Assembly (NCBI GenBank): GCA_028023455.1
Contig: JAQFVV010006306.1
Coordinates: 1,947,001 to 2,011,000, forward strand
Reading direction: 5' to 3'
DNA from: Epiperipatus broadwayi
Taxonomy: Eukaryota > Onychophora > Udeonychophora > Euonychophora > Peripatidae
DNA: 64,000 nucleotides
Shown here: positions 36,386-47,850 of the stretch, one piece after another
Layout: every line of letters starts with the position of its first letter
How positions within the stretch are numbered: the first letter of the stretch is position 1
Program-made: the position numbers and the translations under genes
The notes under the pieces: model-generated
The model's database searches: none
What the model saw: only the letters and a program-made list of their open reading frames with translations
What the model was told of the DNA's origin: nothing

Positions 36386-37800
36386 TTGTTTTTGTTATAT
36401 TTGAAAGAAATGGTAAGGGCAATAGGAGGAGGGGTAGAGATACCATTAATAGATGGCAAGGGAGTGTACACATCATCAGGTCTTTTATTTGCTGATGATA
36501 TCTTCTTGTGCACAGAAAGTAGGGAAGATATGGAAGTTGTGCTGAAGACTTGCGCAAGGATGGGTAAAGATATGGGGATCAAATTTAATGAAGAAAAATC
36601 AAATGATGATGATAAATGCTGGGGAAAGAAAAGGGAAAGAATTTTTCTTGGGGGATGTAAAGTTAAATGTGGTGAATAAGTACAACTATTTGGGAATCAT
36701 TTTAAGTAATCACAGGAATTGCTGGGATAAATGGGAGAAAAAATTGATAAAGGAAACAAAAAAAAGAAAGGGACTGATAAAGAAATTATTATGTTTTCAT
36801 ATAGTAAATATGATGTAGCAAGGATTGTATGGAAGGAAATGGTAGTAGTAGGGTTAACTTATGGCAACGATGTGTTTTGTGTTAGTCAAGTAGTGTTTAA
36901 ATTACTTAGAAAAAGGACAAAGAGAAATAGGAATGTATGCATTAGATGCAGATGTTGGATAGCAAAGGAGGCAATTCAAGGAGAAATGGGATGGTAAAGT
37001 TTTTATATGAGAGATACAAAATGAAAATGTTTGGTAGATTGTAATTTAGGGATTATAAGAGAATAGCCAAAATAGTATTTAATTGGGTTATGAGTAAAGG
37101 ACAGACAATAAGATAAATGAGAAAGGTAGTATGGTATGCAGAAGATTTGGATAAAGACTTTATGTTAGTATACTTGTACAAAAGATGGGATGATTGCGTT
37201 AGGAGGATTGTGAAATGCTATAGTAGCATAGAATGGAATAGAAGAATAGATGCATTAATAAAAAATAGGGAAATGGAGAACTAGTATGGTGAGTAAAAAG
37301 AGTGTAAATATTAATAGAAGTAAACAATATTGGGTGTGAATTAATTTATGATAATAGCAAGGAAAGTAGTTTACTGTTTAAGGCTTAATCAGTATCTTTA
37401 GAAACAAGGGAATATACACATAAATGGAGAAAGGTGGGTGATCTAATTTGCAAGCTATGTAAAGAAGACATGGAAAATATTAGGCATCTGTTAATTGAAT
37501 ATAAATACCTTCAAACAGAAAGAGTACAAATAATGAAATTGTGGAGAAGAAACATAAACTAAGTGATTATGGAGAAAGTGGGTTCTTGGTTTTTCTGCCA
37601 GGCTTGGAAAACGATAAGAGGTTTAAATATAAATGCTATGGAATGGACAGTGATCATGATGTGGAAATGGGATAGAGAAGAATATGTGAAAAACTTAGGG
37701 CGGAGCATGGGAAGGTAAGGTGGCTAACGGGTTTCTCTGGGAACAGTGGGAGAGATTCCTGACTGAGAAAGGAGAAGTCATAGTGCATCTCATACAATAC
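36386..37800 (+). mobile_element. LINE reverse transcriptase and 3' end (copy 3)
   Basis: An open frame at 36386-36679 includes GLLFADDIFLCTESREDMEV (catalytic FADD) and GIKFNEEKS. It continues in another frame with VNKYNYLGIIL and then the C-terminal zinc-knuckle block near 37400-37500. It follows copy 2 head to tail. Frameshifts make it non-functional. Confidence 0.8.
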
Positions 37801-39399
37801 AATCTAAAATCTATCTACTGCCCCCTCCCCTTCTTTTTTTGGCATCATTCAAAAGTCATGTTCAGTTAATATTTAAATAAATTAATGATGATAAATTTGG
37901 GGGGGGGGGTAAATAACTGGGAAAATTAGTAAAAAATAAAACTACAATTTTTGCAGGTTTCTTAGTTTTATTACATACTTTGAATTCATCTGTGTATCAA
38001 AAAACTAATAAACAATAATCATTTCTGAATTTCTCAATACTATCAATCAGTTGTTGAGGAAGCAACTATTTGCCTTTACTCAAAAATTGACATTACGATT
38101 GTTTTTACTCTGATTATTCACACTATAAATTAAATGTTATGCTTCTAAATCGATATCTCATTTTATCATATTAAAAATATATTAATACAAAACACTGTAC
38201 ATACATTAATCTTAACCAAGGATGAATTTTTTTTACAAATATTTGTCTACCAAAATTTCACTAAAGATTTTATTTAATATGCTACATTATAGTACCCTGA
38301 CTAAAAATATTTTTATTATCTACTTTGGCTTCAATCTTTATATTATGAAATGGTGATTATATATAATCAGTTTTTCAATGTGAAGGACACATCAGATTAA
38401 GCCAATTATTAACCATAAGTTTTGTGAAATGTTTCATTTGACTCAAAGTAGTGAAGTTTAGAGGCAGACAATAAATGTCATCATAATATAGCTATTTAGT
38501 GTGCCAAAACTACTATATTACACAGTGTATTGATATGCCTTTATATATTGAAAATAATATAAACCGCATGTTCTGTTTATAATCTATATAAAAAGATATA
38601 TTGTAAAGTGAAATAGTGTTGTACTGTTCATGTTATAAACTAATAATGCATAATATCTATCATCGGTAATTACACACAAAAAAAGAATAAGCTGAAGATT
38701 TATTAATTGTTGCATTTGACAATATTTTTCTTTAATATATAGCAAAATCTAAAAAAAGTACGATCTAAATAAAATATCTTCTAATTTATTGCAAATTAAT
38801 CAGAATCTTTTCAAATTTCAAAATTCTGTTGTTAAATGAAATCTAGCGCTTTTACTAAGGATATACCATTGGTGTATATTTTAGTGTATATAAGCTTTAC
38901 GTTGACTATTCTGATATACAAAGATTGTCTTCTAAATGAAAATTTTTGAAGTATTCTTAAAACATAAATACCCTCTAAAAACAAAAGAAAGTAGCCATTA
39001 GCAGAAAACGGAAAACAAATGAAATTGGCAGTCTGCTTTTAGGAAAAAGCATTCAATGCTTCTTGTGATTTAGAACAGCAGTATAATGATGGATTAAAGA
39101 ATTCAAGGTTCATGAATTGCAGCACAATTTATTATTATTTCTGGTGTTCTAACTTCATGTGAATTCTACAAACTTTGATTATTATAATAATGAACCAGGA
39201 TTAATGATTGAATCATTAGAATATAACAATATTAATTGAAATCATGGTAGCTAATATTTTCTAATAGATAAGATAGAAAAACATAACTATTTTAAATTTT
39301 TATTCAAAATTTTAAATAGTTTCAAATACCGATAAGATTTTACACTATGCAGATATGTGGCAACTTCCTTCATCTAAAAACTTTTTTAAGGGAAAAAGG
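37801..39399. other. Intergenic, nothing recognised
   Basis: AT-rich. A G-run lies near 37900. No family matches noticed. Confidence 0.4.
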
Positions 39400-39408
39400 G
39401 TTAGTACT

Positions 39409-40034
39409 TGGGAGTTTTCTAGTAAACCAAGATGGCAGACTGTATTTTTGATAAATCTACAATTTTGAGGACTCCCAAAAAATATTTACAAAAAAAATGC
39501 CTGCTAGAAAACATATTTACATTTTTTTTATTGTTTATTACTAATTTAAACAAGAAATTGTTGAAAAATTAATTACAATATTTACAGTTTTTTTTTTTTT
39601 TTGGATTATTTATAGAAAAATGAAAAAAAAAAAATTATACAATATTTATACTTTATTCATGTCAGCGGTGTGCAATCATATCGTGACCATTAATGCACAC
39701 TTTTCGGGAGGGCAGGATCCTGTATCTTTGGAAACAATCCACTGCATTACATTCTGTGACAGGAAGGTCCTAAATTTTTATTATTATGACAATTTACCAA
39801 AAAAAAAAACTGCCGAAATGAAATACGCAGAATTGAACCAAAGTACAACAATGTTAAGAACATCTCAACACTACCCACATTATAAAAAAAAAAATTGAAA
39901 TTAAATTTAACGAATTTATTCCTTTTTTAAAATTTAACATAACAACTAACACATCCTTGGTAAATTGTAAGCCGTCAAAACTATATTTATCAAAAATACG
40001 GGCCACCATCTTGGTTTACAGTAAAACTCTCAAG
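39409..40034. mobile_element. Non-autonomous DNA transposon with ~47-bp inverted ends
   Basis: CTTGGGAGTTTTCTAGTAAA and CCAAGATGG at the left are inverted at the right (CCATCTTGGTTTACAG, AAAACTCTCAAG). ATTTTTGATAAAT is also mirrored. An internal open frame at 39620-39898 of 92 residues has no recognised domain. No clear target duplication was found. Confidence 0.65.
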
Positions 40035-40108
40035 CATCAAAGTTTTTTATATCTACTTTTGAGCTGATAGCAGTCGCTACTTGTACAGAATTTCAAAAAT
40101 TTCATTTT

Positions 40109-40173
40109 GCTATTGTACTCGAGACCTTTTACGTTGTGTTAATATTAAAAGTAATGCTCTAACCAACAGCCAT
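40109..40173 (-). repeat. tRNA-Lys-like sequence (probable SINE or tRNA pseudogene)
   Basis: On the minus strand GGCTGTTGGTTAGAGCATTA, then CTTTTAA (a Lys TTT anticodon loop pattern) and GGTCTCGAGTAC in the B-box position. The acceptor stem is not well paired, so it is not a functional gene. Confidence 0.5.
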
Positions 40174-40265
40174 CAAGAATCTAAGGACCCAGGTTTGAAT
40201 CTCATGCTAGTACTGTCACTGGTCATGCCAGCAACACCCAAAGAAGAGGGGAGAAAAATACCTCT
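40165..40265 (+). repeat. SINE-like family V copy
   Basis: CAGGTTTGAATCTCATGCTA followed by TGTCACTGGTCATGCCAGCA and CAAAGAAGAGGGG. It parallels 47485-47604 and, inverted, 47307-47375. The B-box-like GGTTTGAATC suggests tRNA origin. Confidence 0.55.
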
Positions 40266-40580
40266 CGAAACGTGCATATACTAACCTATTTGCTGTGATA
40301 TTACCAACAGTTGGTGAATATACTAACATGTTTCCATAGTCCATTATAAAAATACAATCAAGTAATAAGTTTACCTAGAAAATAATGTTTGCATAAAAAA
40401 TCTTGGATAATAGAAACAGATGGTCATTGCTTATTCTCTTCTTATTTTGAATACTAAATGAGGATAAATTCATGAAAAAGGAAATAAACAATTTATTAAA
40501 TACTTCTCTCTCTCTTTTTTTTTTTTTATGTAAGCAGATGCTTGATTAATATAAAATGAAATTGAACAGTGTTACTTGTT

Positions 40581-40682
40581 TTTTTTAAGTGTCATAGCAT
40601 CAGCCGAGACGCGAACCCGCAACCCGGGCAACTGCCTGCAAGTGCAAGGCAGTCGCGCTGACCTCTCGACCACCAATGCAAG
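40581..40682 (-). mobile_element. tRNA-derived SINE with 15-bp target duplication (copy 2)
   Basis: ACAGTGTTACTTGTT flanks it at 40566-40580 and 40683-40697. On the minus strand the tRNA-like part (40597-40679) has acceptor GCATTGG/CTGATGC, A-box GGTCGAGAGG and B-box GGTTCGCGTC. It ends in a run of A. Same family as 23193-23303. Confidence 0.85.
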
Positions 40683-41344
40683 ACAGTGTTACTTGTTAAT
40701 ACTATAATTCTTTTAATTCACCAATCACAAAATTCTACATTTCTCATTGAAAATTTATATACAAATCAATCTTTTTTTCATAGAGTTATATTATTAAATC
40801 AATCTGGATAATATTTGTTGTCAATAAAACTTCACATATGCACTCTAAATAAAGAAAATCTTACAAACTTGGCAGTTAATAGATAATATTTATTAATTAA
40901 ATTGTAATTTGAATGAAATTATCAAAAATATAAGAACAAACAAGTACTCCCTCTATGTGTGAAATTTTAAATTAGAATTTTTTTTTTTTTTTTACATTTA
41001 TGGATCAACTTAGATAGATGCTTGGTATTTAACCTTTGAATAATAATATTCACATTTCTATAATTTGGTTTCTTGAAGGTTTACGATGGTGGCATTTTAA
41101 TTGTGTTTATGTAATGAATAATATTTGTATATTCATTATTGGATAATCTCTGGTGTAGTGAATCACCATTAAAAATTATTAATGTACTTATATAATATAT
41201 TAGATTAAATAATCCAGCATATAAGTACAATTTCCATAATTTATTTCTGATATACTTTTAGTAATAACTTTAATTATACAGTAATTGCAGATATTTGTGA
41301 ATGCTAAATTATCAAATAATTTTAGTCGAAATTTTGAATGTATT

Positions 41345-41515
41345 GTTATTGAAATTAAGGGTTCCCCTTGGGTTCTCCTCTTTTCTTCCATAATGTAAGC
41401 TTGTGGTTAAACACCTGTAGAGGTCCCTACTATCGCATTTTACACGCATATGCTCGAGGTTACAGCCTCGGTAAATATTACGTAATCAATGTGCATTTAA
41501 TAAATTTATAATTAC
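41345..41515 (+). repeat. Family H copy 2
   Basis: CTTGTGGTTAAACACCTGTA and GAGGTCCCTACTATCGCATT, then GGTAAATATTACGTAATCAA. It matches the loop and right flank of the hairpin at 10853 and is followed by another copy at 41705. Confidence 0.65.
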
Positions 41516-41704
41516 AACTTTAAATTACTGTAATAGATTTCTAACTATAAAATCTTTCCATTGACTCGTTGTAAATCGAAAGATTTTGCAAGTATTAATG
41601 TGTAATAAGAAATGTGGACTTAATCAGTGAAGTATTGAATAGCTTTACGCTCGCAGATCTAACCACTTCAGCTTCACCTATTTAATTAGAAAGTAGGTTG
41701 AAGT

Positions 41705-41825
41705 AAAGAAGGGTTCCCCTCTTTTCTTCCATAGCGTAAGCTTGTGGTTAAACACCTGTAGAGGTCCCTACTATCACATTTTACACGCATATGCTCGAGG
41801 TTATAGCCTCAGTAAATATTACTAA
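41705..41825 (+). repeat. Family H copy 3
   Basis: Near-identical to 41345-41480 (TCTTTTCTTCCATA, GCGTAAGCTTGTGGTTAAAC, ACGCATATGCTCGAGGTTA). Spacing to copy 2 is about 340 bp, which suggests a local duplication. Confidence 0.65.
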
Positions 41826-42034
41826 TATCAAAATAATTTAAAACCCTTTAGAAGATTTTTTTAATTTTAAATATGTCATTTTATATGCTTAACAGTCCTT
41901 TGGCAAACAGAATATACTATAACAATTCCTCATTTTTACAAAGAATCATGATACATATCTTCCCATTCTGTAGGTTTGTATCCCAGTTTGAAATGGCTCT
42001 GTTATATCTCGCCTTATCTTCAACTAATGGACTA

Positions 42035-42155
42035 GTCCAGATTCCATCTTATCTTGATCAGATTGAATATGTTATCCATTCCTATATTTATTTGTCTGTA
42101 GCAATGAAGGCTCAATCCAATCGAGATAAAATGGAATCTGGTTCATTAATTGAAG
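42035..42155. repeat. Inverted repeat hairpin
   Basis: CCAGATTCCATCTTATCT at 42038 is inverted as AGATAAAATGGAATCTGG near 42124-42141. Arms are about 33 bp with a loop of about 40 bp. Confidence 0.6.
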
Positions 42156-42159
42156 ATAA

Positions 42160-43250
42160 GTTGGGATATAACAGGCTCTAAAATAATATAGAAAATTCTC
42201 TGTCAAATGGCATCCATTTTTAAAAAAACTACATTGAATAATGCATATCATCATCATTTCTTACGTTTCAAACTCCATTAATGTTTTCAATGTAATAACG
42301 TATTTGTGGAAAGAATTTAAAAACCTTTTGACGATTTTACATCTACATAGTGACATTTGATTATTCACTCCACAATTCTTTTAATCCTCTGCTAATTATA
42401 AAAATGAAGATTTCCCTTAATTGGATTTTATCTTGGTCCTGAGTGAAATCTAATTCAGATTCTCATGAAAGCACTCAGTTTATATGTTTTCTGGATAAAG
42501 GATCATTTTTTAATGTCACTTCTCAGTTTTTTCAACTATTTGGTTTACGATTATAACACCATTTATTCGGGACTTTTTCCAAAATGAATTTATTTTTTGA
42601 AATAACTTGTTAAACATTTTTATCTATGTACACTTATATATCAATTATATTTAACATTGATACTTCCATAAGCGATTTTAACTTATTTTTCTTAATAAAA
42701 GCAATTTCTTTAAATGAGGTTAACACACAGTTTGTCAGCATCTATAGACTTCAAAATTCTCAAACATGTTTTGCTCTTCAATGATAGTTTTTTCCATGAT
42801 CTCTACATTAGGTTGATTCCAGATTTAGCAATCATCATGTCCCATTTCAGATCCTTTTTTTTTTTTTTTTCAAAATTTTAGCTATCCTCTTCTATTTTTG
42901 AATGAAATCATTAATTTATATTTTCTCAGATGATATCTAATATTAACCTCCTCTATCCTTTTCTAAAGCTTGATTATGTCCATTCATGTTTTTAATTTTA
43001 GTTATTTAATTCAAATTTGGAATTCAATATTTAATTCATGTTTTCTAATATTTGGTTACCTTTTTATTGGATTGAATATTCTTCATCTTTAAGTCTTTGA
43101 CATCCAGTAATAGTCAAGTTAATTTTTAATTTATAACTAATATTTTAATTTTTTTACCTTAAATAAATTTAAACATAATTTTACTAACAGGCCTTTATTG
43201 AAATACACTGATGAAAATTTAGAAGTAAATAATATTATATCAATTATAAT
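42160..43250. other. Intergenic, nothing recognised
   Basis: AT-rich sequence without recognised frames or family matches. Confidence 0.4.
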
Positions 43251-43304
43251 AATAATAAAGTTGTGCTAACACACACAATGTAAATCTGTATAATCATAAT
43301 ATAT

Positions 43305-43440
43305 ATGAGGTATGTGGATGACTCATTTATTGCTGCTCCAGAAAACATTGAGCAAATCAAAGCTCAGATGCAAGCGCACACATCCTTGGAGTTAAACAAG
43401 AAGTAAAATACTTAGACATCAATGTACACTTAACTATGCA
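43305..43440 (+). pseudogene. Penelope-like reverse transcriptase fragment (YVDD)
   Basis: MRYVDDSFIAAPENIEQIKA contains the catalytic Tyr-x-Asp-Asp of Penelope-like reverse transcriptases, stopped at 43404. It is followed in another frame by YLDINVHLTMQ, which resembles the Phe-Leu-Asp-Ile-x-Val segment downstream of the palm. Confidence 0.7.
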
Positions 43441-44140
43441 ATGGTCATGAAGCCACCAGAAGTTCATGGACAGATTCACCCTGATTCATACACACCTATG
43501 GCGCACAAGTTTGCTGGGTTGACATTCCATTTGTGCAAATTCAAAGCGAATAGAAGGTCTAACATGATTAATTATACTAACGATTTAATCAAATCAGGAT
43601 ACAAGCGCAGTATAGCTCATAGTAAGATTAGGCATTTTATTAATAATATAGGAATACACAGAGAGATAACAAGCCTTGGCTGTTGTTGCCTTATGTGCCT
43701 TCTTTGCACAGGAAATTTTATAGGGACTTTCTCTATAGAGTTTCATTTGAGCTTTCACACACCTCTCTCAACCAATAGGTTTATTAACAATTCTAAAGAC
43801 ACCATAGCTCCTGATCAGACCCCACAGGCCATGTATAATGTTGCATGCCCTCACAATGGATGCAAAGCCTCATACTATGGTGAGACCAGGGTCTCCATAG
43901 CTACTAGGTTGTCACAGCATAAGCATAGGTATAATAAGTCACATACTAAACCAAAATGGACTTGTTTTTGGACAACATCCAAAAAGTATCCGGACATGAG
44001 TTCAAACTCACCTCTGCAAAATTAGTTTGTACTGAGAGGCACGATGTTAAACATAAGGTAAAGGAAGCTTACTTCATAATGGAAGACTTCTTCACCATTA
44101 ATTGCAAAGAATCATGTTTTGCTATATCCAAAAAATGAGC
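43441..44140 (+). pseudogene. Penelope-like thumb and GIY-YIG endonuclease, frameshifted
   Basis: The frame 43441-44025 reads through SNMINYTNDLIKSGYKRSIA into YNVACPHNGCKASYYGETR, the Cys pair and GIY-YIG-like SYYGET core, then ATRLSQHKHRYNKS. The C-terminus (RHDVKHKVKEAYFIMEDFF) continues in a second frame at 43956-44138. Truncated and frameshifted, so not functional. Confidence 0.75.
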
Positions 44141-44424
44141 TAATTGACTCATTTGCATAAAGTTTGCATATTGTACATATATAATGATTCCAATGAGTGA
44201 GTCATAATAGATTATGATTATGAGAAATACACTTTCTTGAAAGGGTTTAGCCATTTTAATTTGTTGACTATAATTAATTTATACAGCTTTACGTTCAACT
44301 ATGTGTTAGAAAAATATTTGTAAACTCTATATTTGTGTTAATATAAATATACACGTATAAATTAAATATAAACTATAATATATATAATCACCATCTCAAA
44401 CAAATGACAAATTTTATCAATTTA

Positions 44425-44462
44425 CTCAAGCGCTTTCAAAGGTCTAAGCCTTCATTTTTAAG
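44425..44462 (-). ncRNA. Hammerhead-like 3' half, Penelope terminal repeat (inverted copy)
   Basis: On the minus strand AAGG/CCTT forms stem II, then GAAAGCGCTT fits the GAAA box, a 2-bp stem III and the cleavage base. The first box is not CTGATGA, so it is decayed. Confidence 0.45.
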
Positions 44463-44477
44463 AAGAAGGCCATTTAC

Positions 44478-44815
44478 AGGATTGCGTGTAGTAACAATAA
44501 TTGCCCGGTGGCATATTATGGTGAGACTAGGGCATCCATCCATACAAGACTGGCATATGTATATGCATACAATAAGGCTTTGGCTGACCCATCCCATCCA
44601 TCTATTTTTGCACAGCATGCAGCTTCTATGGAACACCAGTGCAGGCCAGACAAGCCTCACATGGTGTGCAGAGAGCAGTACGAGTTGTGAAGGAGAGTTA
44701 AAGAGGCATGTTATATCATCTCTGACGTCCATGCCATTAATAAAAAAGAAAAATTTTATGCCATATCCAGGAAATGGCAAATCTAGGTCAATGAAAGCTA
44801 GTCCACCCTAATTTG
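44478..44815 (+). pseudogene. Second Penelope-like GIY-YIG fragment
   Basis: The frame around 44508-44690 reads AYYGETRASIHTRLAYVYAY, with a GIY-YIG-like YYGET motif. A downstream frame has KEACYIISDVHAINKKEKF, matching the C-terminus at 44038-44138. It is frameshifted and 5'-truncated. Confidence 0.7.
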
Positions 44816-44833
44816 CACATTTTATTCCAGCTA

Positions 44834-44884
44834 CTTCTTGAAAATGAAGGCTTAGACCTTCGAAAGTGCTTGAGTAAATTGATA
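44834..44884 (+). ncRNA. Hammerhead-like 3' half, Penelope terminal repeat
   Basis: AAGG/CCTT stem II, then GAAAGTGCTT with AG/CT stem III and cleavage base T at about 44871. The upstream box reads TTGAAAATGA. This is the mirror of 44425-44462. Confidence 0.5.
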
Positions 44885-45044
44885 AAATTTGTCATTCGTT
44901 TGAGACTTGTGATTATATATATATATTATAGTTTATATTTCATTTATACATGTGTATTTATATTAACACAAATATAGAGTTTATAGCTTTATGTTATATG
45001 TGTGTTAGCACAACTTTATTATTATTACAATTTTGATAAGTAAT

Positions 45045-45087
45045 AGACAGGGTATGAGCACAGACTTTCACATGACCCACCACTAAA
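45045..45087 (-). repeat. Family C fragment
   Basis: GGGTATGAGCACAGACTTTC and ACATGACCCACCACT match the second unit of the dimer near 31849-31892. Confidence 0.65.
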
Positions 45088-45260
45088 AAGCATAAATCTC
45101 TGGTTTATTACTTATTATATCAATTGGATGATAGGAAAAAAATCTACTGAAGGAAAATATTTTCTAAGAATGTTTGAGGAAAAAACTAGCACTATTAGAA
45201 AAACTTTATCTTTCATATTGCATTGCCAAATCCATATATTAATATCATTTATGTTCTTTA

Positions 45261-45441
45261 TTACTTTTTATAATGCTTTTTACAACCCACTAGATGATGT
45301 CAATTGCCCAAGCAATCTTCTTCAGAACTACTTATATTTTCAAATCTTAACTGCTATTAATTCAAACTTTTAAATTTTAGAAGTTCTGAAGAAGATTGCT
45401 GGGACAATCGAAATCATCAATAGTGTGTTGTAAAAAGTAAT
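45261..45441. mobile_element. Hairpin MITE (~180 bp, arms ~70 bp)
   Basis: TTTTTACAACCCACTAGATG and AGCAATCTTCTTCAGAACT are inverted on the right (AGTTCTGAAGAAGATTGCT, then GTGTTGTAAAAAGTAA). Most arm positions pair. Confidence 0.75.
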
Positions 45442-45449
45442 TGTTGTGT

Positions 45450-46112
45450 TTGATTAGGCTTGCAGGTTCGTTTCCAACCCAACAGATACAAAAAAAAAAA
45501 CAATATCCTGTCGACTGCGCCAAATCTGTTGTGTTTGGTTAGGCTTGCAGGTTCGTTTACAAACCAACAGATACAAAAAGAACAACTATTCAGCAATTAA
45601 CAAGTACAATTTATTAGTACAAAATATATACACACATTAGTTAAACAAATTAACAAATACAGTTAATAGACTTGAATGCTGAGATAGTCGTGCGGACTAT
45701 GGAAACTCACTTCCAGCTAATGATTAGCCTGCTTCATGAGTTCTGGTAAGACTCTTCCAGCTATGTAGTTAGCTTGCCCCGAGTCAGCTCTAATTCAGAT
45801 GTAGCAGTTTCCAATCCATATTTGGACTTGCCTCACTGCATGGACATCACGATAATGACTAGATAAATATCTTTACTGATGGCAGAAGGTTTAATAGAGA
45901 GCACATTCTGTCATTCAGGATAACAGAAGTAATTGCTCTCTGCCTTGCCTCCAAAAGGCTGACTATTTAAAGGCAGATCCCCTACCTTACTGGAAACATG
46001 TGGATTTGGTGTGCGAACCCCAGTGAAGGGTTTAATCCCTTTGGATAGCAACTGGGTGCTAGCCAATCAGGCAAAGAATCTGGAATAGTCCACTTCTGAA
46101 GGCAGGGTCAGA
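45450..46112 (-). mobile_element. LTR-like remnant with primer-site motif
   Basis: On the minus strand it starts TGTCATATCTGACCC (46112), has a TTTAAATAG TATA-like box near 45965, and ends ACAACAGATT followed by TGGCGCAGTCGACAGG, which looks like a primer-binding site. The last ~50 bp of the LTR (AGGCTTGCAGGTTCGTTT) is duplicated across the primer site with a period of about 80 bp. No coding region attached. Confidence 0.5.
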
Positions 46113-47184
46113 TATGACAGTAATAAAGAACATAAATGATATTATTATTAGAAAACAGTGTTTAAACATTTATCAATATTCAAGATTAAAAGATATTCCT
46201 TTTAGATGGTTTTCCATTTCCTCTATTTAATATAATTATGTACACACTTTTATTTGTTTCTGTAATATGTACAATGACAACCAGAAAGAAATTGGATAAT
46301 AGGAATTGTTTGAAGAATATATTCTTTGTGAATATATTTTATAAAAATCCTATTCCAAATATTGATATCAAATTATGATGTTCTTTCAATGTAAGTATCT
46401 TCAAAATAGTCAAAAATATCATTTGCTACTTCGGGCAAAGATTCTGCATATATTTCAAAAGTTTGGTTATTTTATCGGGGGGTGGGGTGAAAAAGTACAG
46501 AAGGAATCATCTGGCTGGAAAAAAAGAATCATTAAATTATTAAAAAAAAAATCATTTCTTGATTGATTTCTTTGAAAATATTCTGTGTCAAAAAATGTAA
46601 TTTTTTCGTATGTAAAACTTTTATTCTACTGTTCAATACTTTTTAAAATTGACCATTATAAATTGTTGGATATACATTATTGTCAAAATTTCTCATTTAG
46701 GCAAGAAAAAGGTTCGATTTGCTATAGTTTCATTAGGTATAAGACACTCAAAATAAGTCACAAACTGATATCTTATGAAAGTGGGTTCAGCACACACACG
46801 TCAAAGTAGATTAAATATGACATTGAGTGTACCAATCTTGAAAACTTTACAAATATTTTATTGTTTCAAATAACATTATTTTTTATGAATTTCTATTAAA
46901 GATAACTATTACCATCAATATTCTATGGTATGGAAGAGAACTCTGACTTTCTAGGATGTTCTGCATAGGATTTCTTTTTAAATGTTCTATTACTGATAGA
47001 CTTATTGCAAAAACTTTATTTTCAACTGGGCATAGATAGTCATTAAGTATTTCTTGATTGATTATATATTTTTAGCAGTGCTTTCCAAGTTTTTCCGATG
47101 TCCTATATGACAAAAGAGTTGCCTGCAGGTTTGTGATGATGGTATAATGGATGTGATAATGGACTATTTTCATCATCTAACATT
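46113..47184. other. Intergenic, nothing recognised
   Basis: Short open frames here look like chance translation of AT-rich sequence. Confidence 0.4.
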
Positions 47185-47850
47185 AAATGTTGAATGTCTA
47201 GAAAATTTTAAACTTTATTTAAACTTTTCATTTACAATCAAGTATTAGTAATAACACAAATAGATAACACAACTTAGTAATTACACAATGTTTTGAAGTA
47301 TTATTCTCCCCTCTTCTTCAGATATTGCTGGCCTGACCAATTAGCATAGGAGTCTACTTACACCTTTAGATTTTTGAATATTGAATTTTAAGGCAACCCT
47401 AACCAAGAAAAAATTGAAGGACTCTGGAAGATTTGAACCAACCCTCATAATATATGAAAGTTCTATTATCTGTTACCTTTGACAGAATAGCTTAGTGGTT
47501 GCCTTAAACTTTGATATTTCGAGAATCTAAAGATGTAAGTTCTATTCCTACGCTAATATTGTCACTGGTCAGGCCAGCAACATCTGAAGAAGAGTGAAGA
47601 ATAATACTAGTCAAAACACAGGCAAAACTCTCCGAGTGGCACTACCGTATGGAGTTTTGCCTGTGTTAATAACAGTTATGTCCAGGCATAAGAAATAGTG
47701 ATCATGTGATGTTTACTAGTCAAAACGTATAATTACCAACTGTGTTGTCTATTTGTGTCATTACTAACAGTTGTTTGTATTTGAAAAGTTCAAAATTTTT
47801 TAGACATTCAACATTTAATGACAGATGATAGAAATAATCGATCATATTAT
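47185..47850. repeat. Large inverted repeat of family V SINE-like copies
   Basis: Left arm 47185-47400 and right arm 47475-47850 mirror each other: ACATTAAATGTTGAATGTCT versus AGACATTCAACATTTAATG, and CTTCTTCAGATATTGCTGGC versus GCCAGCAACATCTGAAGAAG. The right arm has an A-box-like TAGCTTAGTGGTT and B-box-like AGTTCTATTCC. It is interrupted at 47618-47713 by a short family A insertion. Confidence 0.7.
47618..47713 (+). mobile_element. Family A short insertion (96 bp) with 13-bp target duplication
   Basis: TACTAGTCAAAAC occurs at 47605-47617 and 47714-47726. The insert has the family A end sequences (ACAGGCAAAACTCTCC, GAGTTTTGCCTGT, AGTGATCATGTGATGTT) but no ribozyme. The mirrored arm at about 47298 shows the unoccupied site. 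Confidence 0.8.

Larger units (their letters stand above)
43258..45018. mobile_element. Penelope-like compound bounded by 17-bp inverted repeats
   Basis: AAGTTGTGCTAACACAC at 43258 is inverted as GTGTGTTAGCACAACTT at about 45001. Between them are a reverse transcriptase fragment, two GIY-YIG fragments, and two oppositely oriented copies of a terminal repeat that ends in hammerhead-like sequence (44284-44475 minus, 44815-45000 plus). Confidence 0.7.

Noticed and set aside
36208-36582. 124-residue open frame on the minus strand
   Set aside because: It lies opposite the LINE reverse transcriptase frame and is rich in Ser, Leu and Pro from antisense translation. No domain recognised.
43205-43225. 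CACTGATGAAAA resembling a hammerhead first box
   Set aside because: No GAAA box at suitable distance and no stem II.
44436-44780. 114-residue minus-strand open frame
   Set aside because: Antisense of the Penelope endonuclease fragment.
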